Positions 45,234 to 53,938 of a stretch of DNA of 64,000 bases are shown here, in pieces. A program made the position numbers and the translations under genes. The notes below the pieces were generated by a model, which was not told where the DNA came from, ran no database searches, and saw nothing but the letters and a program-made list of their open reading frames with translations. The stretch's first letter is position 1. Each line of letters opens with the position of its first letter. Source of the stretch: CAVZBT01 sp963773605 (GTDB taxonomy: Bacteria; Acidobacteriota; UBA6911); contig CAVZBT010000015.1 of the NCBI GenBank assembly GCA_963773605.1, positions 1 to 64,000 of the forward strand. The letters run 5' to 3'.

Positions 45234-47243
45234 CTAAGTCCCGGGCCGCGGCGAGCCGACGCGGCCCACTTCGGCCCGGGTGAGCATCGAGACGGCGGCG
45301 TTGAGCTGGGCTTTGGTGCCGCTCAGGACAAGCCGGTCGCCGGCGTAGATGCGCTCGTCCGGGCCCGGGTTGTTGAGCGTCTCCTGGCCCCGGATGATGC
45401 CGAGGATCAGGGCGCCGGTCGCGCCGCGCAGACCGCTCTGGGCGACCGTCGCGCCGCTCCACGGGCAGGCGGCCGGCACATCCCACGTTTCGGTGTACAC
45501 ATCGACGTCGCTGCTGAGCCGGATGCGCGGCACCGTCGTGTGCCGCTCCCGGAAGATGCCGAACCGCTGGTCGCGGATCGACTTGATCTCGGCCGCAACC
45601 ATGGCCCGCGGCGCGTTGTAGACCCGCAGGATCCGCGTCATCAGCTCAAGCGCAGCTTCAAACTCCTCGGCGATCACCTCCGTCGATCCCAGGTCCCACA
45701 GCTCGTCCATGTCCGCCACGCGCTTGGTGCGGGTCAGCACGACCAGCTCCGGGTTCATCTCGCGTGCGGCCCGGACGGCGGTGCGTGTGCCGAACGGGTC
45801 CGAGATCACGAACACGATCACCCGCGCCCGGCGGATCCCGGCCGTTTCAAGGATGTGGGTGCTGGCGCAGTCACCAAACAGGATGGGCTCCCCATCCTTC
45901 CGCGCCGCGCTGACTTGCTGGGCATTGAGATCGACCACGATGTATGGGATGCGGTTGGCCTTGAGCACGGAGGCGATATTCTGCCCCCCAACCCCGAACC
46001 CCGCGATGATGACGTGGTCCTCGAGCGAAACCGCATTCCCGTCCGCCTCCTCCGGCTCCGCCCAGCGCGGCAGCCTGGGCCTCTGCCAATCGTGGCGGCT
46101 GACCAGTTTCCGGGCGACGCCGAAGACCACCGGCGACAGTACCATCGTCAACAACGACGACGCCAGGATCAGCTGATACCCGCGCGCGCTCACCAGGCCG
46201 TTTGCCGTCGCCTCCCGCAGCATGATGAAGGAGAACTCCCCGATCTGCGACAGCGCCACACCCGCGAGAATCCCGACCTGCAGCGGGATGCCGCTGACCG
46301 CGACGGCGGCGGCCGTAATCAGCGACTTCCCCGCCACCACGGCCACCGTGATGCCGAGGATGAGCGGCAGGTTGCGGGCGATGACGCCCGGGTCGACCAA
46401 CATGCCGAGCGAGATGAAAAACAGGCTGTTGAGGCTGTCGCGGAACGGGCGCACCTCCGCGAAAATCTGGTGGCCGTACTCCGACTCCGACAGGATCAGG
46501 CCCGCGAGGAACGAGCCCAGGGCCAGCGATATCCCCGCCGTAGACGTGACCCAGGCGGTCCCGAGGAACATGAACACGGAGGCGATCAGGAACAGCTCCT
46601 TGCTGCGCGTCCGCAGAATTCCGGCCAGCACGATCGGGAAGAGATAGCGCGCCACGACCACCACCGCCGCGATCACGGCGACGGCCTTCCCCAGCGCCGG
46701 CAGGACCGACGTCGCCTGCATCCGGCCCGACGCGAGCAGCGGGATCGCCACGATCGCCGGGACCGTGCACAGGTCCTGGAAGATCGAGACGCCGAGCCCG
46801 ATGCGCCCGTGCACCGAGTCGACTTCGCCCCGCTCCGACAGCATCTTCATGAACACCGCGGTGCTACTGACCCCGACCAGGATGCCGCAGACCAGGCCGG
46901 CCGCGGTCGAAACGCCGAAGCGGCGCGTGGCGAGAAACACCAGGAGGACCGTCCCGGCCATCTGCAGCGGGCCACTCACGAATACGGCGGCCCGGGTCTC
47001 CATCAGCTTCTTGAGCGAATACTCCAGGCCAAGCGAAAACAGCAGGATCATCACCCCAACGGTGGCCAGGGTGTTGACGCTGTCGACATTGCCGATCAGG
47101 CTGAGACCAAACGGGCCGATCACCGCGCCGCTGACGACGAAGCCGACAATGGGCGACTGCTGGAGGCGGTTAAACAGGTACACCACCGGCGCCGCGCACC
47201 CGAATACCACCACAAGATCCTTCAGAAACTCCGCTTCGTGCAT
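45234..47243 (-). CDS. KefB-like monovalent cation:proton antiporter (CPA2) with TrkA-N and TrkA-C domains
   Basis: A 669-residue protein. The membrane half (FGCAAPVVYLFNRLQQSPIV…LEYSLKKLMETRAAV…GVSIFQDLCTVPAIVAIPLL) matches CPA2 antiporters. The cytoplasmic half carries a TrkA-N Rossmann domain (HVIIAGFGVGGQNIASVLKA) and a TrkA-C domain. The start at 47243 is supported by the hydrophobic N-terminus just after MHEAEFLKD; open sequence further upstream is repeat DNA. The last residues, VGRVGSPRPGT, are encoded by a family B repeat, so the C-terminus has probably been altered by it. Confidence 0.9.
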   Translation of the reverse strand: MHEAEFLKDLVVVFGCAAPVVYLFNRLQQSPIVGFVVSGAVIGPFGLSLIGNVDSVNTLATVGVMILLFSLGLEYSLKKLMETRAAVFVSGPLQMAGTVLLVFLATRRFGVSTAAGLVCGILVGVSSTAVFMKMLSERGEVDSVHGRIGLGVSIFQDLCTVPAIVAIPLLASGRMQATSVLPALGKAVAVIAAVVVVARYLFPIVLAGILRTRSKELFLIASVFMFLGTAWVTSTAGISLALGSFLAGLILSESEYGHQIFAEVRPFRDSLNSLFFISLGMLVDPGVIARNLPLILGITVAVVAGKSLITAAAVAVSGIPLQVGILAGVALSQIGEFSFIMLREATANGLVSARGYQLILASSLLTMVLSPVVFGVARKLVSRHDWQRPRLPRWAEPEEADGNAVSLEDHVIIAGFGVGGQNIASVLKANRIPYIVVDLNAQQVSAARKDGEPILFGDCASTHILETAGIRRARVIVFVISDPFGTRTAVRAAREMNPELVVLTRTKRVADMDELWDLGSTEVIAEEFEAALELMTRILRVYNAPRAMVAAEIKSIRDQRFGIFRERHTTVPRIRLSSDVDVYTETWDVPAACPWSGATVAQSGLRGATGALILGIIRGQETLNNPGPDERIYAGDRLVLSGTKAQLNAAVSMLTRAEVGRVGSPRPGT
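45239..45270. repeat. Repeat family B copy forming the 3' end of the antiporter gene
   Basis: CCCGGGCCGCGGCGAGCCGA followed by CGCGGCCCAC; on the minus strand it is translated as the C-terminal tail of the antiporter. The 93-bp gap 45141-45233 has no gene. Confidence 0.8.
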
Positions 47244-47289
47244 CGCGTTTCCAGTGTAAGCGTTTTTCCGCGCGTCTTCAGAGAATTGT

Positions 47290-48356
47290 GGAGTGCGGCG
47301 GCTCGACGCCGCTTTGGGGTCGGCGCCTAGGCGCCGACCTTGCGGAGCTGCCTGCCGATCCAGCGACACCGAGACAGCGGTGCCCAGGCACCGCACTCCA
47401 TACTTTGGAGTGCGGCGGCTCGACGCCGCTTTGGGGTCGGCGCCTGGGCGCCGACCTTGCGGAGCTGCCTGCCGATCCAGCGACACCGAGACAGCGGTGC
47501 CCAGGCACCGCACTCCATACTTTGGAGTGCGGCGGCTCGACGCCGCTTTCAGGGCGGCGCCTGGGCGCCGACCTTGCGGAGCTGCCTGCCGATCCAGCGA
47601 CACCGAGACAGCGGTGCCCAGGCGCCGCACTCCGTACTTTGGAGTGCGGCGGCTCGACGCCGCTTTGGGGTCGGCGCCTGGGCGCCGACCTTGCGGAGCT
47701 GCCTGCCGATCCAGCGACACCGAGACAGCGGTGCCCAGGCACCGCACTCCATACTTTGGAGTGCGGCGGCTCGACGCCGCTTTGGGGTCGGCGCCTGGGC
47801 GCCGACCTTGCGGAGCTGCCTGCCGATCCAGCGACACCGAGACAGCGGTGCCCAGGCACCGCACTCCATACTTTGGAGTGCGGCGGCTCGACGCCGCTTT
47901 CAGGGCGGCGCCTGGCGCCGACCTTGCGGAGCCGCCGGCCGAGTACTTTGGAGTGCGGCGGCTCGACGCCGCTATGGGGTCGGCGCCTGGGCGCCGACCT
48001 TGCGGAGCTGCCTGCCGATCCAGCGACACCGAGACAGCGGTGCCCAGGCACCGCACTCCGTACTTTGGAGTGCGGCGGCTCGACGCCGCTTTGGGGTCGG
48101 CGCCTGGCGCGCCGACCTTGCGGAGCTGCCTGCCGATCCAGCGACACCGAGACAGCGGTGCCCAGGCGCCGCACTCCATACTTTGGAGTGCGGCGGCTCG
48201 ACGCCGCTTTGGGGTCGGCGCCTGGGCGCCGACCTTGCGGAGCTGCCTGCCGATCCAGCGACACCGAGACAGCGGTGCCCAGGCACCGCACTCCATACTT
48301 TGGAGTGCGGCGGCTCGACGCCGCTTTCAGGGCGGCGCCTGGGCGCCGCCCTGTCA
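47290..48356 (+). repeat. Tandem array of ten 117-bp palindromic units (family A)
   Basis: Units start (at GGAGTGCGG) at 47290, 47407, 47524, 47641, 47758, 47875, 47950, 48067, 48185 and 48302. The period is 117 bp, except one 75-bp deleted unit (47875), one 118-bp unit (48067) and a truncated last unit. Each unit has three hairpins: GCGGCG-GCTCGA-CGCCGC; GGTCGGCGCC-TG-GGCGCCGACC; and GCGGTGCC-CA-GGCACCGC. Its ends, GGAGTGCGG and CCGCACTCC, are inverted. The array fills the region between two divergent genes. Being a multiple of three without stops, it gives long false reading frames. Confidence 0.97.
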
Positions 48357-48411
48357 CTCCGCAAGCAGTTTGCCGTTGGTTTGTGATAGGGTGCTCCGCG
48401 GAGGTACTCCG

Positions 48412-50910
48412 ATGCTATCGGCACTCATGCTGGCGCTTTTTCAGGTGGCAGATCCGGGGGTGGTGACCACGCGGCAGGCGATTACGCCGGCAGGGGTGCA
48501 GTCGGTCTTCGCGGGTAAGGTGTGGGGGCTGGCGTTCGCCGCCAACCCGGACGAGATTCTCGTCGTCACCTGGGACCGGCAACGCGGCTGGCTCCACCGC
48601 GTCAACTGGAAGCGCAACGCGGTGCGCCAGACGCACCCGCTCCAGGCACCCCCGGGACTGCAGGGGCTGCTGTGCGACCCCATCTCCGGCCGCACCTTCC
48701 TGAGCGGAACGAGCTTGATGGAGGTCTCCGCCGGCGGCGTCACCGCGCTGACCGAAGGACTGGGCAGCAAGAACGCCGGCCCGCCAGCCCTCGCGCGCTC
48801 AAACGACAAGAGGGGCCGGCGCCTGCTCGCCCTTCCCCTGATCCACGCGAACAAGCTGGCGCTGTTCGACCTGAACACCAACGCGCTGGCCGGCAGCATC
48901 CCGGTGCCGGTCGCCCCGTTCGCCGCGGCGCTCACCGGCGGCGGCTACGCCTATGTCTCGAACTGGGGCGGACGCACCCCGTCGCCGGGCGACCAGACGG
49001 CCCCGACCGGCTTGTCCCCCGCGGCCGACCGCGTCGTCATCGACGCGCGCGGCGTCCTGGCCAGTGGCACCATCACCAAGGTCGACCTCGAAACGATGCG
49101 GGTGGAGAAAGTCATCGAAGCGGGCCTGCACCCGACCGCGCTCGCCGCGGCCCCGGCGTCCAACCGGCTCTTTGCGGCCAACACGAACGACGACACCGTC
49201 CTCGTCCTGGACACCCGCACCGACAAACCGGTCGCGACCTGGCCCCTGCAGCCGTTTGACCGCGCCGTCGCCGGCATCGCGCCCACTGCGCTGCTCCTGT
49301 CACCCGACGAGGCGACCCTCTTCGTCGCCTGCGGCGGCATCAACGCCGTCCTCGTGCTCGACGCCGCGTCGGGCACGATGCGCGGGATGATCCCGACCGG
49401 CTGGTACCCGAACGCGCTCGCCCTCAGTCCCGACGGAAAGTCGCTCGCGGTCTCGACCCTGCTCGGCGTCGGCTCTGGCTCGGAGAGTGAGGACAAACCG
49501 AGGCGGCGCTACGTGCACGCCAACCGCGGCACTGTCCACATCATCCCGGTGCCGGATGCGGCCCAGCTGGCGAACTACACGGCGGCCGTCGCCGAGAACA
49601 ACCGGCTGCCGCTCGCAGGCCGCGGGGCCGCGCAGGCACCGTCGGGCGATGCGCCGCCGCAGGCGGTCCCGCTGCGCCCGGGCGAGCCGTCGCCGATCGA
49701 GCACGTCGTCTACATCATCAAGGAGAACCGCACCTACGACCAGGTCTTCGGCGACCTCGGCGAAGGGCAACGGCGACCCGTCGCTCGTCATGTTCGGCGA
49801 AGACGTCTCCGACAACCACCGCAAGCTGGCGCGCGAGTTCGTCCTGCTCGACAACTTCTACGCCACCGGCGGCAACAGCGGCGACGGGCATCAGTGGGTC
49901 ACGCAGGCCAATGAAACCTCCTATACGCTCTGGCCCGGCTACCAGGGACGCAGCTACCCGTTCGACGGCACCGACCCGATCGCCTATTCCCGCGCCGGCT
50001 TCATCTGGGACGCCGCGCTGCGCAAGGGGAAGACCGTCGCGGTCTACGGCGAGTTCGCGCCGCGCCTCGCCGCTGCCGGCGTCGCGACGCAAGACGCTGC
50101 TCGAGGAGTGGAAGGCCGGGAAGGATTTCTACGGCGCCTGGACGGCCGAGCCCAACATGCCGAACCTGAAGAAGGTCTTCTCGCCCGAACTTCCCGTCGT
50201 ACAGCACGGCCGTGCCCGACGTGATCCGCGCGGACATCTTCCTGAAGGACCTGCGCGGTTGGGCGGAGCGCGGGTCGATGCCGAACCTCACCATCGTGCA
50301 GCTGCCCAGCAACCACACGTACGGCACCAACCCGGGCGCCTCGACGCCGAAGGCGATGGTGGCCGACAACGACCTCGCGCTCGGGCAGGATCGTCGAGGC
50401 GCTGAGCCGGTCGCCCGTTCTGGAAGAAGATGGCGATCTTCGTCGTCGAGGACGACGCGCAGAACGGCGTCGACCACGTGGACGGGCACCGCACGGTGGC
50501 GCTGGCGATCAGCCCGTACGCGCGGCGCGGCTCGATCGATTCGACCTTCTACGCGCACCAGAGCATGCTCAAGACCATCGAGCTGATCCTCGGGCTCGAG
50601 CCGATGACGCATCTTCGACCTCATCGCGAACGACATGCGGGCGAGCTTCGCGGACGAGGCAGACTTCGAGCCGTATACGGCCGTCGTGCCGCGGCAGGAC
50701 CTGTTCGAGCGCAATCCCGAGGCCCAGGCGCTGCGCGGGCGCGCCCGGCAGGCGGCGCTCGACAGCGCCCGCATGCGCTGGGACGTCCCGGACGCCGTGC
50801 CGAGCGACAGGCTCAACCGGATCCTCTGGCACGATGTCCGAGGCTGGGATGTTCCCTTCCCGGGCGTGAAGCGCTCCGTCTTCGCCCCCCTATCAGCCGA
50901 TATCGAGTAG
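48412..50910 (+). CDS. YncE-like beta-propeller / alkaline-phosphatase-superfamily phosphoesterase, multiply frameshifted
   Basis: The N-terminal 400 residues after a short leader are a YVTN/YncE-type seven-bladed propeller (VLDTRTDKPVATWPLQPFDR, GWYPNALALSPDGKSLAVST). The C-terminal part is a phosphoesterase (IEHVVYIIKENRTYDQVFGD … LLDNFYATGGNSGDGHQWVT … FVVEDDAQNGVDHVDGHRTV). Reading through requires six single-base insertions near 49767, 50090, 50187, 50389, 50414 and 50610, after which about 830 residues result. GGAGGTA precedes the ATG at 48412. It probably hydrolyses phosphoesters outside the cytoplasm. Confidence 0.82.
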
Positions 50911-50993
50911 GAGAAGCCTCCCAATCTCCGTATTCCGCAAGGCGCAACGTGCTGTCGCAGCGCGCGAATGGGCGCGTGTCGTGGTCGGCCGTG

Positions 50994-52262
50994 CTAGCTT
51001 TTGCTTTTGGAGAGTGTCCATTTCAGGAGAGGTGGCGTAAACAGGGTGGTAACGATGACCATGATGACTACGGCCGAGAAGGTGGCGTCGTCGATCACCT
51101 TCAGGTTTTTCCCGATGCCGGCGAAAATCAGCCCGACCTCCCCGCGCGGGATCATCCCGACCCCGACCGTGAGCCGGTCGTAGCCCCGGGGCACCCCGAG
51201 CCCGCAGACCTGCTTCCCCACAATCGCCGCGGCGGTGAGCCCCGCCGCGACCCCCAGGACCGACATATCCGCGAACGTCTCCAGCCGCACCTGTATCCCC
51301 ATTTGCACGAAGAACACTGGCACCAGGAAGGCCGCCACAGGCCGGAGCAGATCCTCGATTCGGATCTGCTCCTTGAAGCCGCGGAAATGCACCTCCTCGA
51401 GCAACAGCCCGGCTGCGAACGCCCCCACGATGGCCGCTAACCCGGCCGCATTAGCCGCCCACGCGAACACAAACGCGAGCAGCAGCGACGACGTCAGCAT
51501 CACGCCCCGCGTGCGCATCCGGGACAACTGCCTCATTACCCGGGGGATCAGGAGTGTCCCGATCAGCAGCGCCCCACCCAGGAACCCGATCGACAACCCG
51601 ACCAGCCCGAGGATCGACCCCACCTGCATAGGCTGCCCAGCCTCGGCCGCTGCAACGATCCCGGAAACCACGGCCAGGATGATCAGGCCGAGCACGTCGT
51701 CGATGACGGCCGCCCCGAGAATGATCTGAGCCTCCTTGGTCTGGAGCTTGCCGAGGTCCTTGAATACCCGGGCCGTGATCCCGACGCTGGTCGCGCACAG
51801 GACGGCCCCGATAAACAGATGGATATACTGCAGGTTGAACCCCGGCGGGACAATCCCGACCAGCCCGGCCGGCAGTTCCCGGACAAACATCGAGCTGACG
51901 AAGTACCCGAGCACAAACGGGGCTATGACGCCCAGGACTGCAACAATCAGCGCCGAGATCCCGACCTTGAGCATCCCCTGCACGGTCGATTCCAGCCCCA
52001 CCTCGAACAGGAGCAGCACCACCCCGATGCGCGCCAGCGCGTCGATCACGACCGCCCAGTCCGCTTCGATCGCCGCCGCCCGCAGCGGCTCGAAAAAAAC
52101 CCAGGCGGGGCTGACCAGAATGAGGTTGCCGAGCACCACCCCGGCGACCAGTTCCCCGAGGACGGCGGGCATGCGCAACCGCTCGAAAAGCTCGGCCCCC
52201 AGTTTCGCCCCACCCAGGATCGCGATCAGGGCCAGCAAAACCGGCGCCGACCGGGTCGGCAT
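50994..52262 (-). CDS. CPA2-family cation:proton antiporter (membrane domain only)
   Basis: A 422-residue membrane protein with about 12 helices: LGELVAGVVLGNLILVSPAW, LFEVGLESTVQGMLKVGISA, the ion-binding GAAVIDDVLGLIILAVVSG (Asp pair), and VGMIPRGEVGLIFAGIG. It lacks the TrkA domains of the larger antiporter at 45.2 kb. It exchanges Na+ or K+ for protons and is convergent with the phosphoesterase gene. The gap 52263-52463 before the response regulator shows nothing clear. Confidence 0.92.
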   Translation of the reverse strand: MPTRSAPVLLALIAILGGAKLGAELFERLRMPAVLGELVAGVVLGNLILVSPAWVFFEPLRAAAIEADWAVVIDALARIGVVLLLFEVGLESTVQGMLKVGISALIVAVLGVIAPFVLGYFVSSMFVRELPAGLVGIVPPGFNLQYIHLFIGAVLCATSVGITARVFKDLGKLQTKEAQIILGAAVIDDVLGLIILAVVSGIVAAAEAGQPMQVGSILGLVGLSIGFLGGALLIGTLLIPRVMRQLSRMRTRGVMLTSSLLLAFVFAWAANAAGLAAIVGAFAAGLLLEEVHFRGFKEQIRIEDLLRPVAAFLVPVFFVQMGIQVRLETFADMSVLGVAAGLTAAAIVGKQVCGLGVPRGYDRLTVGVGMIPRGEVGLIFAGIGKNLKVIDDATFSAVVIMVIVTTLFTPPLLKWTLSKSKS

Positions 52263-52463
52263 GCCCAGTCCCTGCAGCCAGTATCCACATTTTCACATCA
52301 TAGCAATTTGCTGGTGGAAATCGCCGGTATCCGCGCGTGACGATACGGTTTTGCGCGACACGATGCGCACTTCGCATTTTTCGCTTGTGAAAGCCGGATT
52401 CTACTAATAGGCTAGCATTTCGGTGCCGGACCCATATCTAAGAGAACTCCAGGATACGAGACC

Positions 52464-53147
52464 TTGGCCTCGGTTCGCATACTGCTTGCGGTAGATCAGG
52501 GCATTCTCCGGGGTGGTTTGCACCACGTGCTCGCGCAAGAGCCCGATTTTGTGGTCGCCGGCGAGGCGGACGATGGGCCGGCGGCCGTGGCCCTGGCGGT
52601 TGAGCTGAACCCGGACATCGTTGTGCTGGACCTGCAGCTCCCCGGGGCGGAGAAGCCGGAAGTGCTGCGCTCGCTTTGTCGCGGGGATGCGCGGTGGCGC
52701 TCCCTGGTGCTGGCCCGGCCGGAGGACACGGCGGAGGTGGCGGAGGCGTTCCGGGAGGGGGCCCGTGGAGTGGTGCACAAGAGTTCGGCCATGACGGCGC
52801 TGATACAGGGGATTCGCACGGTCAGCGCGGGCAGGCGCTGGCTGGGCAGCGAAGCCGCGTCGACCCGGGCCGGAACAAATGCCGGCAAGGGAGGCGTGGC
52901 GCGGCCGCGCGGGGACAACTTCGGGCTGACGAAGCGGGAAATGGAGATCGTGTCGGCTATCGTGTCGGGGTTTTCCAACAAGGAGATTGCGCGGAGGCTC
53001 AGAATCAGCGAGGATACGGTAAAACACCATCTGACGAACGTTTTTGACAAGGTAGGCGCATATAACCGTCTCGAGCTGGCCCTTTTTGCCATCCACCACG
53101 GATTGGTAGGCAGGAATCTCGAAGACTCGAAGTCTCGAAGACACTGA
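52464..53147 (+). CDS. NarL/LuxR-family response regulator
   Basis: A 227-residue protein. The receiver domain (residues 4-115) has the phosphoacceptor Asp in DIVVLDLQLPG and the conserved Lys in GVVHKSSA. The usual N-terminal acidic pair is DQ rather than DD/ED (LLAVDQGILRG), so metal binding or phosphorylation may be altered. The C-terminal LuxR helix-turn-helix has GLTKREMEIVSAIVSGFSNK…TVKHHLTNVFDKV. TTG start at 52464 with AGGA upstream. No kinase gene is adjacent, so its partner is unknown. Confidence 0.9.
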   Translation: MASVRILLAVDQGILRGGLHHVLAQEPDFVVAGEADDGPAAVALAVELNPDIVVLDLQLPGAEKPEVLRSLCRGDARWRSLVLARPEDTAEVAEAFREGARGVVHKSSAMTALIQGIRTVSAGRRWLGSEAASTRAGTNAGKGGVARPRGDNFGLTKREMEIVSAIVSGFSNKEIARRLRISEDTVKHHLTNVFDKVGAYNRLELALFAIHHGLVGRNLEDSKSRRH

Positions 53148-53175
53148 CCCTCGCCGCCCTGCGGCTCACCCTTGT

Positions 53176-53193
53176 GTGGAGTGCGGCGGCTCG
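53176..53193 (+). repeat. Truncated repeat family A fragment
   Basis: GTGGAGTGCGGCGGCTCGA, the first 18-19 bases of the family A unit, breaks off abruptly between two convergent genes. Confidence 0.7.
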
Positions 53194-53209
53194 AAATCTT
53201 TCGGTAACC

Positions 53210-53920
53210 TCACTTTGCTCCCGCGCGCAAGAGGATTTTCTCTCCGCCATAGCTCAGCACCGCGCCATCCAGCGTGATGCTTTCGAGCAGGTAGAGTTCG
53301 TCCACGTAATCCCCCTCGGCGTATCTCTTGCCATTAATAAACACGAGACGATCCGCCTGGGCTTCGGCATACACCAGGACGCTCATCTTCATCCCGGCCG
53401 TGGCCTCCCGCAGCGACACCGTCTTGGCTGCTGGACTGGCAGCAGGCGGCAGGGGTGGTGCCACCTCGGTGGGAGGGAGGGCAGCCGGCGGCACTGGGGA
53501 GATCTCAGCCTTCGGCAGAGGGGCTGCGGCGGCGGAGCGCGTTCCTGGCCTTGCCTCCGGGAGCGCGCGCACGGGGGCATCATGGGAAGGCTCAGGCACC
53601 GGAGGCGCGGCAGGCTCTGATGCCGCGAGAGCGGGGGGCTCGCCCTGCGTGGGCGTCGATCCTTCCGCCCGCTCCGGCTCGGAAGGGGCCGCGGCGCGAT
53701 TGGGCTCGACCCCGACGCGCGGCGGCGGCCTGTGAATCGTGCCCAGAGAGTTCAGAAGAAGCCAGAAGACCGCGGCGGCGCATAACAGGAGTCCTCCGAC
53801 GACAGCCAGCCGGCGAGTCCGTCCGGTCGCTTGAAGATCGTGCACGGCCATGAGTGCAGGCGCGCTCGTGATGGCGCGGTCTCGCTCGGCCTTCTTCAGC
53901 GCGTCCAGGATGTATGACAT
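53210..53920 (-). CDS. gspB: GspB-like type II secretion component
   Basis: A 236-residue protein with the classic opening MSYILDALKKAERDR, a transmembrane helix near residues 38-58, a long Pro/Ala-rich periplasmic linker, and the GspB C-terminal domain (LVFINGKRYAEGDYVDELYL, then GEKILLRAG). GspB/PulB partners the ATPase GspA/ExeA in inserting the secretin through peptidoglycan. It follows the ExeA-like gene by 18 bp on the same strand. No other secretion genes are in the window. Confidence 0.88.
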   Translation of the reverse strand: MSYILDALKKAERDRAITSAPALMAVHDLQATGRTRRLAVVGGLLLCAAAVFWLLLNSLGTIHRPPPRVGVEPNRAAAPSEPERAEGSTPTQGEPPALAASEPAAPPVPEPSHDAPVRALPEARPGTRSAAAAPLPKAEISPVPPAALPPTEVAPPLPPAASPAAKTVSLREATAGMKMSVLVYAEAQADRLVFINGKRYAEGDYVDELYLLESITLDGAVLSYGGEKILLRAGAK

Positions 53921-53938
53921 GGTTTCGGTTCCTATCCC

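Noticed and set aside
45207..47330. A 707-residue frame on the plus strand
   Set aside because: Antisense of the KefB-like gene; composition is Arg/His/Asp-rich noise.
47290..48356. Possible CRISPR array
   Set aside because: The 117-bp units are repeated end to end without variable spacers, and no cas genes are present; it is a palindromic tandem repeat.
47293..48411. Very long reading frames through the array, including N-terminal extensions of the antiporter and phosphoesterase
   Set aside because: They arise because the repeat period is divisible by three and GC-rich without stops. The true genes begin at 47243 and 48412, with a ribosome-binding site at the latter and family N-termini at both.
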